DNA from: CAVSRC01 sp963798195
Lineage (GTDB): Bacteria > Pseudomonadota > Alphaproteobacteria > Rhizobiales > Kaistiaceae
Direction: 5' to 3'
Length of the DNA: 64,000 bases
Assembly: GCA_963798195.1 (NCBI GenBank)
Contig: CAWCSF010000005.1
Coordinates: 186,001-250,000 of the forward strand
Shown piece by piece: positions 18,863 to 28,442 of this stretch; the stretch's first letter is position 1, and every line of letters begins with the position of its first letter. Position numbers and translations under genes: made by a program. The notes under the pieces are model-generated. The model searched no databases. It saw only the letters and a list, made by a program, of their open reading frames with translations, and was not told where the DNA came from.

Positions 18863-19804
18863 CTACTTGCCGGTCTTCGCCTTCAGGTCCGCCTGGAATG
18901 CGTCGACATTGGCCTTGTCGATGATCTTGGTCGGCACGATGATCAGCTTGTCCGCGGGGATGCCAGACTTGTCACCCTCGAGGTACTTCGCCATCAACTT
19001 CATGCCCTGGTAGCCCCACTCGAAAGGCTGCTGGACAACCGTGCCCGCGAAGCTGCCTTCCTTGACGGCGCCGAGGGTCACCGGGTCTTCGTCGAACGCG
19101 ATCACGGTGATCTGTCCGAGCTTGCCGGCGGCCTGGAGAGCCTCATAGATCTTCGGCGGGTTGTACGAATAGAAGCCGACCATGCAGTTGATTTCCGGAT
19201 GGGCGGCCAGAACGTCGTCGACGTTGCTGCGTGCCCGGGCGAAATCGACGTCGTCGCCGCGCGTGTCGACGAGTTCGATGCCCTTGCCTTCGACCGCCTG
19301 CTTGAAGCCGGCGATGCGCTCCTTGGCGTTGTCAGCCCCGAGGAAGCCGACGAAGCCCATGCATTTGCCGCCCTTCGGCAGCGCCTTCACGGCGATCTCT
19401 CCCGCCTGCACGCCAGCCAGCGTGTTGGACGAGCCAAGATAGGCAATGCGGTTGCTGTCCGGCGCGTCGCTGTCGGTGGTGAACAACGGCACCTGAGCCG
19501 CGATGCGGTTGAACGCATCGATCGAAGTCTTCGGATCGACGGACGAGATCATGATCGCATCGGTACCCGCGGCCACCAGATCGTCCATCAGGGCGTTCTG
19601 AAGCGCAGCGGTGCCCTGCGCCGGATATTTGAACTGCAGTTCGTAGTTCGGCAGTTCGCCCTGCGCCTTGGCAACGCCGGCCTCGGCCAGCTTCCAGAAA
19701 TCGGAGGCTGCGTTCACAACAAATGCCAGTTGTTTCTTCTCCTGCGCTTGTGCAGTGGAGACCGCGAGCGCGGCAACAAGGCTCGCCAAAATGATTCTCT
19801 TCAT
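18863..19804 (-). CDS. periplasmic sugar-binding protein (RbsB family)
   Basis: 313-residue solute-binding protein with a signal peptide (MKRIILASLVAALAVSTAQAQ). Type I periplasmic fold: the QLAFVVNAASDFWKLAEAG strand-helix start, ALMDDLVAAGTDAIMISSVD, TDSDAPDSNRIAYLGSSN and the VIAFDEDPVTLGAVKEG hinge block are typical of RbsB-like proteins. It leads the minus-strand transporter operon and is divergent from the LacI-type regulator, which probably responds to the same sugar. Confidence 0.92.
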   Translation of the reverse strand: MKRIILASLVAALAVSTAQAQEKKQLAFVVNAASDFWKLAEAGVAKAQGELPNYELQFKYPAQGTAALQNALMDDLVAAGTDAIMISSVDPKTSIDAFNRIAAQVPLFTTDSDAPDSNRIAYLGSSNTLAGVQAGEIAVKALPKGGKCMGFVGFLGADNAKERIAGFKQAVEGKGIELVDTRGDDVDFARARSNVDDVLAAHPEINCMVGFYSYNPPKIYEALQAAGKLGQITVIAFDEDPVTLGAVKEGSFAGTVVQQPFEWGYQGMKLMAKYLEGDKSGIPADKLIIVPTKIIDKANVDAFQADLKAKTGK

Positions 19805-19867
19805 GCGTATTCCTCCCGATTGTGTGGGCGTCGCGTTCGGATCGAAAAGCTGACCACGCCCTGATCA

Positions 19868-19896
19868 ATCGTTCCACTGTTGCTAATAACTGTCAA
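19868..19896 (-). promoter_or_regulatory. candidate sigma-70 promoter of the sugar ABC operon
   Basis: On the minus strand, a perfect -35 TTGACA (19891-19896), a 17-base spacer and AACGAT (19868-19873) as a weak -10, about 64-95 bases ahead of the binding-protein start. The region is visibly AT-richer than its surroundings. The -35 is good; the -10 has only three of six consensus bases. Confidence 0.5.
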
Positions 19897-19926
19897 TGCT
19901 GGTAATTAAAATGCCGTCAAATCAAT

Positions 19927-19952
19927 ATGTTACGATTGGTAATATGCGCATA
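19927..19952. promoter_or_regulatory. candidate LacI-family operators
   Basis: Two palindromic elements lie between the divergent genes: ATGTTAC-GATTG-GTAATAT (19927-19945, six of seven arm bases pair) and the perfect TATGCGCATA (19943-19952) with the central CG usual in LacI-type operators. They overlap by three bases and lie just upstream of the regulator start, fitting autoregulation and control of the transporter. Binding is inferred. Confidence 0.4.
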
Positions 19953-19984
19953 CGCGATGCGCGATCGGGGGCGGAGGCGGCGCC

Positions 19985-21061
19985 GTGGTGAACATGAAGC
20001 TCGGAGACGCCCGTGCACGACGCAGTTCCACTGCGCGCACCGATCCGTCGCCGACGATGACCGATGTCGCCGCTGCGGCCGGGGTCTCGCAGACGACCGT
20101 CTCGCTCGTGCTCAACGACGTGACTGGCGCGCGCCTCTCGCAGGATACCGTCACCCGCGTGCAGGACGCGGCCGTCCGGCTCGGCTATCGCCTCGTGCGC
20201 CGAGGTTCGCGCCGACCGCCGGTGACTGGCTCGACGACGCTCGGCTTCGTCGTCAACGAGATGTCGACCGACCCGTGGATGGCGATCGCACTCGACGGTG
20301 CGCGCGAGAAGGCCTGGGAATATGGCCTGACGATCAGCGTCGCGGTAACACGGGGCGACGTGGAAATGGAGCAGGCCGTCCTCACCGGACTTTTGGCGCA
20401 GCCGCTGTTCGGCTTGATCTACGGCACGATCCACACGCAGCGCATCGTGCCCTCCCCGGCGCTCACCCGCGTGCCGACAGTTCTCCTGAATTGCTACACC
20501 TCGGACCGGTCCCTGCTGTCGGTTGTGCCCGCCGAGGTCCAGGGCGGGCGCACAGCCACGCGGAGCCTGGTCAATGCCGGCCACAAGCGCATCGCACTTA
20601 TCGAGGGCGAGGCGCTGATGGATGCCTCGCGCGACCGGTTCAAGGGTTATCGGCAGGCGCTCGCCGCCGCCGAGATCGCGTTCGACCAGGAGCTTGTGCG
20701 CCCCGGCAACTGGGAGCCGTCGGCGGGCTATCGCCAGACAATCGAGCTGATGAAACTCAAGAACCCGCCGACCGCCATCTTCTGCGCCAACGATCTGATG
20801 GCGCTCGGGTGCCTGGAGGCGCTGAACGAGCTGGGACTGCGGGTGCCGGAGGACGTTTCGGTCGTGGGATACGACGATCGCGAGATCGCGCAGTTTACCC
20901 GGCCGTCGCTCACAACCATCCTGCTCCCGCATTTCGAGATGGGCTCGATGGCGGCAGAATTCGTGCTAGGGCGCAAGATACGGCGAGACGGGCGCCAGCC
21001 GCAGGTCAAGGTCGACTGCCCCCTGGTAGAGCGGGATTCGATCGCGCCGCGCGCCCGATAA
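19985..21061 (+). CDS. LacI-family transcriptional regulator
   Basis: 358 residues. The N-terminal helix-turn-helix reads MTDVAAAAGVSQTTVSLVLN (about 25-44), followed by the hinge and a periplasmic-binding-protein-like sensor domain with VPEDVSVVGYDDREIAQF near 290, the LacI/PurR signature. A GTG at 19985 is used here; an ATG at 19994 is equally possible. Divergent from the sugar ABC operon and followed 14 bases later by the epimerase gene, so it probably controls both in response to the transported sugar. Confidence 0.9.
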   Translation: MVNMKLGDARARRSSTARTDPSPTMTDVAAAAGVSQTTVSLVLNDVTGARLSQDTVTRVQDAAVRLGYRLVRRGSRRPPVTGSTTLGFVVNEMSTDPWMAIALDGAREKAWEYGLTISVAVTRGDVEMEQAVLTGLLAQPLFGLIYGTIHTQRIVPSPALTRVPTVLLNCYTSDRSLLSVVPAEVQGGRTATRSLVNAGHKRIALIEGEALMDASRDRFKGYRQALAAAEIAFDQELVRPGNWEPSAGYRQTIELMKLKNPPTAIFCANDLMALGCLEALNELGLRVPEDVSVVGYDDREIAQFTRPSLTTILLPHFEMGSMAAEFVLGRKIRRDGRQPQVKVDCPLVERDSIAPRAR

Positions 21062-21075
21062 AGAGGGAGGCCACG

Positions 21076-22056
21076 ATGCTCATACTGGTCACGGGCGCCA
21101 CCGGAAAAGTCGGCCAGACGCTGATCGACCGCCTCCTGGCCGATCCGAAGTGGGCCGGCACACAGATCCGCGCACTCTGTCACAACCGCACCCTGCCGGA
21201 GACCGACCGGCTGAAGGTCGTGCGCGGCAATATCTCCGAGGAAGCAGCCGTCACGGCGGCCATGAAGGACGTTACGCACGTCGTCCACCTGGCCACGTGC
21301 AAGGAGGTTCCGGAGACCGTGATGGACGTGACGGTCAAGGGCATGTTCTGGCTGCTGGAGGCCTTCCGTGCTTCGCCGGCGGCGCGGCAGTTCATCCTCG
21401 TCGGCGGCGACGCCGCGGTCGGTCACTTCTTCTACCGGCATCCGGGGCCGATCACCGAGCAGACGCCGCATCAGGCCTATCCCGGCTGCTACGCCCTCTC
21501 CAAGGTTCTGGAGGAGGTGATGTTGACGCAATACGGCATCCAGTATGGCGTCAACGGCTGCTGCCTGCGCGCGCCGTGGATCATGGAGAAGGACGATTTC
21601 CGCCATACGCTCTCCTTCGGCGACGATCTCTTCGGCGGGCCGGACTGGAAGACAATGGTGCCGCCGGACGTGGCCGAGCGCTGCCGTCGGGAGAATATCG
21701 TCCCGCTACTGCGCGACGCCGACGGAGAACCGCTGAAGCGAAACTTCGTGCACGTCGACGATCTGGTGGAGGCGATCCTGTCCGCCATCGATCATCCCGC
21801 CGCGCGGAACGAACTCTTCAACGTGTGCATGGACGAGCCGGTGGACTATGGCGCGGTCGCCGCTCACCTCAAGCGCACGCGACAGCTCGACTCGGTCGAC
21901 ATACCGAGCGCGTTCCACTCGAACTGGATGGACAACGCGAAAGCCAAGTTCGCGCTCGGCTGGCGCCCGCACTACGATCTGGCGCGCCTGATCGATTCGG
22001 CTTGGGAGTACCGCCGCGCAAAGGACGATCCGCGGAAGGTCTGGTACCCCGGCTGA
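21076..22056 (+). CDS. NAD(P)-dependent epimerase/dehydratase (extended SDR)
   Basis: 326-residue extended short-chain dehydrogenase. The Rossmann nucleotide-binding motif is TGATGKVG (7-14); the catalytic YxxxK is in CYALSK, and FNVCMDEPV is the usual C-terminal substrate-side segment. GGGAGG five bases upstream fixes the ATG at 21076. The context (sugar transporter, LacI regulator, sugar-acid dehydratases) suggests a sugar or uronate dehydrogenase/epimerase, but the substrate is not readable. It ends 7 bases before the convergent dehydratase gene. Confidence 0.85.
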   Translation: MLILVTGATGKVGQTLIDRLLADPKWAGTQIRALCHNRTLPETDRLKVVRGNISEEAAVTAAMKDVTHVVHLATCKEVPETVMDVTVKGMFWLLEAFRASPAARQFILVGGDAAVGHFFYRHPGPITEQTPHQAYPGCYALSKVLEEVMLTQYGIQYGVNGCCLRAPWIMEKDDFRHTLSFGDDLFGGPDWKTMVPPDVAERCRRENIVPLLRDADGEPLKRNFVHVDDLVEAILSAIDHPAARNELFNVCMDEPVDYGAVAAHLKRTRQLDSVDIPSAFHSNWMDNAKAKFALGWRPHYDLARLIDSAWEYRRAKDDPRKVWYPG

Positions 22057-22063
22057 AGCCGGA

Positions 22064-23263
22064 TCAGACGTAAGCGGTCGACCCGTCGGGCCGCGTCGAC
22101 TTCCGCCTCTCCCAGTGGACGTATTCGTCGCGGCTGAGCACGTCCATGTTCATCTCCACGCCCCAACCCGGGCGGTCTGGCCTGAGTTGCAGGTAGCCGC
22201 CCTCGGGGAGATACGGATCCTGGACGTAGGGCGCGTCGAGTTGCGCCCCGGGCTTTGCCGTCGTCTCGCCACCGCCCTGGAAAACGTAGCCCGGACCATG
22301 CGGCAGCCGGTATTCGAGAATGCGGAAGTTCGGCTGCGCCGCCGAGAAGTGCAGGTTCACCGCCGTCGCCAGTGGCCCCATCGGATTATGCGGCGCGACA
22401 GTGACGTAGTGCGCCTCGGCGAGCGCCGCGATCTTGCGCATCTCCAACAGGCCGCCAACGACACAGATATCCGGCTGGATGATGTCGGCGCCGCCGCACT
22501 GGAGCAGGCGCAGGAACTCGAAGCGGCTGTAGAGGCTCTCGCCGGTCGCCAGCGTGCACTGCATCTGGCTCTTCATCGTGCCCCAGGTCTCGATGTTCTC
22601 CGGCCGGATCGGCTCCTCGAAAAACAGCGGATCATAGGGCGCGAGGGCATTGCCGAGTTGAACGGCTTGCGTCGGCTCGAAGATGCGGGCGTGCGCATCG
22701 AAGGCGATTTCGTAGTCGGCGCGCACCGTCTCGCGCAGCAAGCGGAAATATTCCGCCGACGTGCGCACGACCTCGCCCCAGCGATTGGCGTGGATGTCGA
22801 TACGGTACGGGCTGAGCTTGAAGGCTGTCAGGCCCCAATCGGCATTGAGACGGTCGAACTCGTCGCGGGCGGCGCCGGGATCCGGGGCAGTATAGACGCC
22901 GGCATAGACCTTCACGCGATCGCGGGAATTGCCGCCGAGCAGCATGTAGACCGGCACGCCAAGCGCTTTGGCCGAGATGTCCCACAGGCAGTGGTCGATC
23001 GCCGAGATCGCCGCGAGGCCAAGCGCGCCCGGGGGGAAACGCGCCTGCTGGAGCAGGTAGAGAATGAGATACTCGATGCGCCGCGGATCCTGCCCCTCGA
23101 TGAACCCGAAGAGGTAGTCGAGGAGCGGTAGCAGGGCCTTGTCCGGCCCGTGGTTGTAGCATTCGCCCCAGCCGGTCAGGCCGTCGTCGGTGTCGATCGC
23201 CACCACCACCCGCGGCCGATCCTTGTCGCGGGTCATGAAAGCGCGCAGGCGCTCGATCTTCAT
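22064..23263 (-). CDS. enolase-superfamily sugar-acid dehydratase (mandelate racemase/galactonate dehydratase type)
   Basis: 399 residues, (beta/alpha)7-beta barrel of the enolase superfamily. Metal ligands are visible as the D of FDAHAR (with the neighbouring His as general acid/base), the E of FFEEPI and the E of TGESLYSR; the catalytic His is in VAPHNPMGP. The N-terminal capping domain contains GLTGWGECYNHG. This pattern fits galactonate, mannonate or related acid-sugar dehydratases; which one needs structure-level comparison. Last gene of the minus-strand operon, overlapping its paralogue by four bases (ATGA). Confidence 0.88.
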   Translation of the reverse strand: MKIERLRAFMTRDKDRPRVVVAIDTDDGLTGWGECYNHGPDKALLPLLDYLFGFIEGQDPRRIEYLILYLLQQARFPPGALGLAAISAIDHCLWDISAKALGVPVYMLLGGNSRDRVKVYAGVYTAPDPGAARDEFDRLNADWGLTAFKLSPYRIDIHANRWGEVVRTSAEYFRLLRETVRADYEIAFDAHARIFEPTQAVQLGNALAPYDPLFFEEPIRPENIETWGTMKSQMQCTLATGESLYSRFEFLRLLQCGGADIIQPDICVVGGLLEMRKIAALAEAHYVTVAPHNPMGPLATAVNLHFSAAQPNFRILEYRLPHGPGYVFQGGGETTAKPGAQLDAPYVQDPYLPEGGYLQLRPDRPGWGVEMNMDVLSRDEYVHWERRKSTRPDGSTAYV

Positions 23264-24504
23264 GCCTCGTCGCCCGGACTGAAGTAGCGCGCCCGCTTGA
23301 CGCGGGTCTGCACGTAGACGTGCTCGTCGAACGTGCCTTCGACATAGGACTTCGAGTCCCGCGGGATCGGGATGGCGACGTTACCTGTGGATGGATGCGC
23401 GGCGACGAAGGCCTCGTCGATGTCGACGCCGAGACCCGGCGCGTCAGGCACCGGGATGTATCCATCCTTCTGCACGGGATGCGGGATGACCGTCTTCGCC
23501 CTGCCCGACCAATCGTCCTCGATGCGCTCCAGGATGATCGCGTTGGGGATCGCCGCCATGAGATGCAGCGCCGCATATTCGGCAACCGGCCCGAGCGAGC
23601 CGGAATGCGGCGCGAACATGATGTGGTGCGCCTCTGCCATCGCCGCGATCTTCTTCATCTGCGTGATGCCACCGGCACGGCCAGTGTCCGGCTGGATGAT
23701 GTCGACCAATTCGCGCTCGATCAGCTCGCGCTCGCCAAAGATCGTCGCCATCCGCTCGCCCGAAGCCAGCGGCACGTTGGCGGCATCGCGGATGCGGGCG
23801 TAGCCATCGACATTTTCCGGCGCGATCGGATCCTCGATCCACGCCAGATCGTAGGGCTCCAGAGCCTTGGCGAGGCGAGCGGCGTCCGCCGGCGTCAGCC
23901 ATGGCGGACCATGCAGGTCGATCATGATGTCCATATCGGCGCCGACGGCCTCGCGAATGGCGGCCACCTTGCGCACCGGATCGGAAACGCCGCCGCATTT
24001 CAGCGCCGAGATGCCGCGCTCCTTTAGCGACAGCGCAACCTCGGGCGTGTTGGCATGGCCATAGATGCGGACGCGATCGCGGATCTTGCCGCCGAGCAGG
24101 TTCCACACCGGCGTATTGAGCACCTTGCCCTTGATATCCCACAGCGCCATGTCGATACCGGTCATGGCGCCGCCGCCGACGGTGCCAAGCATGCCGTGGC
24201 CCATGATGGCGACATGCATCTTCTGCCAGAGCCGCTCAATGTGGGTTGGGTCCTCGCCGACGAGGATCGCCTTGAGGTCCGTGATCGCGGTCTCGATAAC
24301 GCGTGGCCAGCCGGAGCATTCGCCGATGCCGGTGATGCCCTCGTCGGTATCGATCTTGATGAAGAGCCAGTTGCGGACGCCACCAAAGGCGGTGTTGGTC
24401 GCCCGCGTCGATGGTTGCTCCGACCATGTCGCGTCCGAGGCCCACTTCTTCGGCTCGGGCGCACCGGCGTGCATCAGGAACGTGCGGATATTGGTGATCT
24501 TCAT
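23260..24504 (-). CDS. enolase-superfamily sugar-acid dehydratase, paralogue
   Basis: 414 residues from the ATG at 24502-24504. A longer frame upstream runs into a region with no family similarity. Cap domain block GITGIGECSGWPRV; metal ligands in MIDLHGP (D, plus His), WIEDPI (E) and ASGERM (E); catalytic His in FAPHSGSLGP. The same D-E-E/His pattern as its neighbour with a somewhat different active-site sequence, so the two may act on epimeric acids or on successive steps. Located between the ATPase gene (29 bases upstream) and the second dehydratase (4-base overlap). Confidence 0.9.
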   Translation of the reverse strand: MKITNIRTFLMHAGAPEPKKWASDATWSEQPSTRATNTAFGGVRNWLFIKIDTDEGITGIGECSGWPRVIETAITDLKAILVGEDPTHIERLWQKMHVAIMGHGMLGTVGGGAMTGIDMALWDIKGKVLNTPVWNLLGGKIRDRVRIYGHANTPEVALSLKERGISALKCGGVSDPVRKVAAIREAVGADMDIMIDLHGPPWLTPADAARLAKALEPYDLAWIEDPIAPENVDGYARIRDAANVPLASGERMATIFGERELIERELVDIIQPDTGRAGGITQMKKIAAMAEAHHIMFAPHSGSLGPVAEYAALHLMAAIPNAIILERIEDDWSGRAKTVIPHPVQKDGYIPVPDAPGLGVDIDEAFVAAHPSTGNVAIPIPRDSKSYVEGTFDEHVYVQTRVKRARYFSPGDEA

Positions 24505-24533
24505 GGAGGACTCGGTGAGTAAAGGCGGGGCGA

Positions 24534-26261
24534 TCAGTTGCCGGTGTAACGGTGACGTTCGTGGATGCGGCGCTTGCTGGGGTCGGGATGGGGAATCGCC
24601 GAGAGCAAAGCCTTCGTGTAGTCGTGGCGGGGCGAATTCACGACCTGGTCCGTGCTGCCGGTTTCTACGACGCGACCGCGGAACATGACAGCGACGCGGT
24701 CGCACATGTAGCGAATGACGCCCATGTCGTGGCTGATGAAGACGTAGGCGAGGCCGAGGTCGTCCTGCAGCTTCATCAACAGGTCGAGCATCTGCGCGCG
24801 CAGCGAGACGTCGAGCGCCGAGGTCGCCTCATCGGCAACGATCACGCGTGGCGACAGGGCGATGGCGCGTGCAATCCCGATACGCTGGCGTTGTCCGCCG
24901 GAGAAGGCGTGCGGGTAACGCTCGCGCCAGCTTGGCTCCAGCCCCACCTGGCTCATGAGATGGGCGACGCGATCGTCCAGCTCGGCACCTTTGGCGATGC
25001 CGTTGACGTAGAGCGGCTCGCCGATGATCTGCGTGACCGTCATGCGCGGATTGAGCGAGGACACCGGATCCTGGAAGATCATGCGGATCTCGCGCCGGCA
25101 GGCCATGAGGGTCTGCTTGTCGGCCTGCGCGAGGTCAATGACGCTGCCGTCGCCTCGCCGGTAGCGGATCTCCCCTCCCGTCGGCTCGTAAACGCGAAGC
25201 AGGCAGCGACCCATCGTCGTCTTGCCGGAGCCTGACTCGCCAACGACGCCCAGGGTCTCGCCGGCGCGAACCACAATCGACACATCGTCGACCGCCTTGA
25301 TCGCAGCATTGTGGGCCGGGAAATACATCTTCAGGCCGATCGTTTCCATGATCGGCGGCGCTTCCTCGGAGACCTCGTCGCGGCCAACGCGGATGGCGGC
25401 CTTGTCCTCGAGCTTCAGCACCGAGCCAATCAGCATCCGCGTGTAGGGATCGGCCGGACGATGAAAAATCTGCTCTACCGGGCCGTGCTCCATCACCTTG
25501 CCGTTGTACATGACAAGCACGTCGTCCGCGATCTCCGCGACGACGCCCATGTCATGCGTGACAAACATCACGCCCATGCCGTGGCTTTCCTGAAGCCGCT
25601 TGATGAGATCGAGAATCTCGGCCTGGGTGGTGACGTCGAGTGCGGTGGTCGGCTCGTCGGCGATGAGGAGGGCCGGATTGCAGGCGAGCGCCATGGCGAT
25701 CATGGCGCGCTGCCGCATTCCGCCGGAATACTCGAAGGTGTAGCGGTCCAACGCCTTGTCGGGATTGGGAATCTCGACCTGTCCCAGCAGCTCGACGGTG
25801 CGCGCGCGCGCCGCCTTCTTGCTGAGCTTCCAATGCAGGCGCAACACCTCGCCGATCTGGTCCCCGATCGTGTGCACTGGCGACAGTGACGACATGGGTT
25901 CTTGGAAGATCATGGCGATCTCCTGGCCGCGGATTGCGCGAATCTGGTTGCCTTTGGGGGCCAGCTTCGCGAGGTCGGTGTGCGAGCCGTCCGGCCGGGT
26001 AAGCATCATGCTGCCGGAAACGATGCGGCCCGGTGCGTCGACGATTTGCAGGATGGACCGCGCCGTAACGCTCTTGCCCGAGCCACTTTCGCCGACGATA
26101 GCCAGCGTTCGCCCGCGATAGACATCGAAGGAGACGCCGTCGACCGCCTTTACCACCCCGCTGCGAACCGGGAAATGGGTGGCGAGGTTACGGACGCTGA
26201 GGATGGCTTCGTGTTTTCCGTCCCCGTTCGCGTCGTTTACCCGCTGTGCATCCTCGGCCAT
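24534..26261 (-). CDS. oligopeptide-type ABC transporter ATPase, DppD-DppF fusion
   Basis: 575 residues with two complete ATPase domains of the peptide/nickel (PepT) group. Domain 1: Walker A GESGSGKS (about 57-64), signature YSGGMRQR, Walker B LLIADEPTTALD. Domain 2 (from about 310): Walker A GESGSGKTT, signature FSGGQRQRIG, Walker B VIVADEATSALD. Each domain has the C-terminal extension typical of OppD/OppF (HRPADPYTR; NSPRHDYTK). A single fused protein replaces the usual two, as in GsiA-type systems. It powers the permeases encoded immediately upstream. Confidence 0.93.
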   Translation of the reverse strand: MAEDAQRVNDANGDGKHEAILSVRNLATHFPVRSGVVKAVDGVSFDVYRGRTLAIVGESGSGKSVTARSILQIVDAPGRIVSGSMMLTRPDGSHTDLAKLAPKGNQIRAIRGQEIAMIFQEPMSSLSPVHTIGDQIGEVLRLHWKLSKKAARARTVELLGQVEIPNPDKALDRYTFEYSGGMRQRAMIAMALACNPALLIADEPTTALDVTTQAEILDLIKRLQESHGMGVMFVTHDMGVVAEIADDVLVMYNGKVMEHGPVEQIFHRPADPYTRMLIGSVLKLEDKAAIRVGRDEVSEEAPPIMETIGLKMYFPAHNAAIKAVDDVSIVVRAGETLGVVGESGSGKTTMGRCLLRVYEPTGGEIRYRRGDGSVIDLAQADKQTLMACRREIRMIFQDPVSSLNPRMTVTQIIGEPLYVNGIAKGAELDDRVAHLMSQVGLEPSWRERYPHAFSGGQRQRIGIARAIALSPRVIVADEATSALDVSLRAQMLDLLMKLQDDLGLAYVFISHDMGVIRYMCDRVAVMFRGRVVETGSTDQVVNSPRHDYTKALLSAIPHPDPSKRRIHERHRYTGN

Positions 26262-26269
26262 GGTCTTGA

Positions 26270-27397
26270 TTACTTGTTATAGGGGTCTGCGGCATCGCGC
26301 AGGCCATCGCCGACAAGATTGAGCGCCATGACCGCGACGACGACGAACGCACCTGGCCAGAACAGCCAGGGCGCCGTTGCGATCGAACGGATGTTCTGCG
26401 CCTCGCGGAGCAGAACCCCCCACGAAATGGTGGGTGGCTGCAGACCGAGACCGAGGAACGAGAGCGACGTCTCGGCGAGGATCATGGCCGGGATCGCAAG
26501 CGTGATGGACGCAATGATGTGGCTCATGAAGCTCGGCAGCATATGGCGGAAGATGATGCGGCGCTCGCTGCAGCCGTCGAGCCGAGCCGCAGTGACGAAC
26601 TCTTCGGTACGCAGCGACAGGAAACGGCCACGCACAACGCGGGCAAGGTGCGCCCAGCCAGTCAGCGACAGGATCACCGTGATCATGAAATATTGACGCG
26701 TTGCCGGCCAGTCCTGCGGCAGCGCCGCCGACATCGCCATCCAGATCGGAATATTGGGCAAGGCCAGCACGAACTCGATCACGCGCTGGATGGCGAAGTC
26801 TATGCGCCCGCCGTAATAGCCCGAGATACCGCCGAGCACGATGCCGATGAGGAGCGACAGGCCGACGCCGACCAGGCCGATCGAGAGCGATATCTGGGCG
26901 CCCTGCATGATACGGCTCCAGACGCCGCGGCCAAGGCGATCCGCGCCGAGAAGGAAGAGCGGCTGACTTGGATCGTCGGAGGCCAGCAGATGCCGGTCGG
27001 CAGTGATAAGGCCGAATATCTTGTATTCGAAGCCCTTCCCGAACAGCGAGACCGTTATCTTGCGGCTCTCATCGGGCTTGTATATGGCGGCAAGCGTTTC
27101 CGGATCCCGGACAAGCTTGTCCGGGTGATACCACAGGCCGATCTGGAGCCCGCCATTCTCGTCGCGATCAAAGAAATGAAGCGCCTCCGGCGGATGATAC
27201 TGCGCCAGCCTGTTCTGCTGATACGGATCGTTCACGGCGAAGAAGCCCGGCACGGCGGCAACGATGTAGAGGATGACCGTGACGATCATCCCTATCATCG
27301 CCAGCTTGTGGCGCCGGAAGGCCCACCACATGAGCTGCCATTGCGACGCGACAGCGGCGTTGGGAACGGCTGCGACGGTGACGGCGATATCGGCCAT
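26270..27397 (-). CDS. oligopeptide-type ABC transporter permease (DppC family)
   Basis: 375 residues. N-terminal cytoplasmic segment ending in a first membrane helix, a long periplasmic insertion of about 100 residues, then the five-helix BPD core. The EAA loop GSSERRIIFRHMLPSFMSHI (partly seen as CSERRIIFRHMLP) and DRLGRGVWSRIMQGAQISL are hallmarks of DppC/OppC. The large insertion is longer than in classical DppC and is typical for members serving bigger substrates. It lies six bases downstream of the partner permease gene. Confidence 0.9.
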   Translation of the reverse strand: MADIAVTVAAVPNAAVASQWQLMWWAFRRHKLAMIGMIVTVILYIVAAVPGFFAVNDPYQQNRLAQYHPPEALHFFDRDENGGLQIGLWYHPDKLVRDPETLAAIYKPDESRKITVSLFGKGFEYKIFGLITADRHLLASDDPSQPLFLLGADRLGRGVWSRIMQGAQISLSIGLVGVGLSLLIGIVLGGISGYYGGRIDFAIQRVIEFVLALPNIPIWMAMSAALPQDWPATRQYFMITVILSLTGWAHLARVVRGRFLSLRTEEFVTAARLDGCSERRIIFRHMLPSFMSHIIASITLAIPAMILAETSLSFLGLGLQPPTISWGVLLREAQNIRSIATAPWLFWPGAFVVVAVMALNLVGDGLRDAADPYNK

Positions 27398-27403
27398 GCG
27401 CGC

Positions 27404-28390
27404 CTACTCCAGCCGGATGCGCGGATCGACGAGAGCGAGAAGAACGTCGCTGACGAGCGAGCCTATCAAGGTAAGCGCCATGATCAGCAGAATGAACGCA
27501 CCGGCGAGATACATGTCCTGCGCCTTTAGCGACTCGAGTAACAGCGGCGCCGCGGTCGGCAGGTTGAGCACGATTGCCACGATGATCGAGCCCGAGACCA
27601 GATTGGGCAGGAGCCAAGCGATTGTCGAGATGAATGGATTGAGCGCAATGCGCAACGGATATTTGACGAGCAGTTGGAACTCCGTCAGCCCCTTGGCGCG
27701 CGCCGTGGTGACATAGGGTTTGCCGAGTTCATCAAGCATGTTGGCGCGCATGATGCGCACCAGACTCGCCGTGCCGGACACCGCCAGAATGATCACCGGT
27801 ATCCAGAGGTGGTGGAGCAGATCAAGCGTCTTGCCGATGCTCCACGAGGCATTCTGGTACTCCGCCGAAAACAGGCCGCCGACATCCTGCCCAAATTCGA
27901 TCGCCGCGACGTACATGAGCACGAGCGCGAGAAGAAACGATGGGATCGCCAGCCCGGCAAAGGCAAGGGCGGTAAAGAAGTAGTCGCCGATCGAATATTT
28001 CCGCACGGCCGAATAGACCCCGATAGGCAGGGCAATTCCCCACGTCGCGATCAATGTGGACAACGTGAGGATGAGCGTCAGGGCCATGCGCTCCCAGATC
28101 AAGTCGCTGACCGGCTGCTGCCATTCGAAGGAAATGCCGAAATCGCCCTTGGTGATGATGTTGTAGACCCACTTGCCGTACTGGACGAGGAGCGGCTGAT
28201 CGAGACCGAACCGCGCACGCAAGTCTGCGGCGGTATTCTGGTCAACGACCTCGTTTGAGGCGGCCAGCACGGCGATGTAGTTGGTGGCGTAGTCGCCGGG
28301 CGGAAGCTGGATAAGGACGAAGGCCAGGAAGCTCGCGGCGAAGAGCGAGGGCACCATCCACATCAATCGCTTGGCGATAAATTTCAGCAT
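27404..28390 (-). CDS. oligopeptide-type ABC transporter permease (DppB family)
   Basis: 328-residue inner-membrane protein with the DppB/OppB layout: a first helix (MWMVPSLFAASFLAFVLIQL), a periplasmic segment, then the transport core with five helices. The EAA-type loop reads LDELGKPYVTTARAKGLTEF; the C-terminus ends with VLLALVDPRIRLE, the usual YxxxDPRI block. Third gene of the operon after the binding protein and the sulfatase. Confidence 0.92.
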   Translation of the reverse strand: MLKFIAKRLMWMVPSLFAASFLAFVLIQLPPGDYATNYIAVLAASNEVVDQNTAADLRARFGLDQPLLVQYGKWVYNIITKGDFGISFEWQQPVSDLIWERMALTLILTLSTLIATWGIALPIGVYSAVRKYSIGDYFFTALAFAGLAIPSFLLALVLMYVAAIEFGQDVGGLFSAEYQNASWSIGKTLDLLHHLWIPVIILAVSGTASLVRIMRANMLDELGKPYVTTARAKGLTEFQLLVKYPLRIALNPFISTIAWLLPNLVSGSIIVAIVLNLPTAAPLLLESLKAQDMYLAGAFILLIMALTLIGSLVSDVLLALVDPRIRLE

Positions 28391-28442
28391 GGCGCGATCC
28401 CCATCCGAAACATGCTGCCCAGCACTAACCCGCCCCCTATTC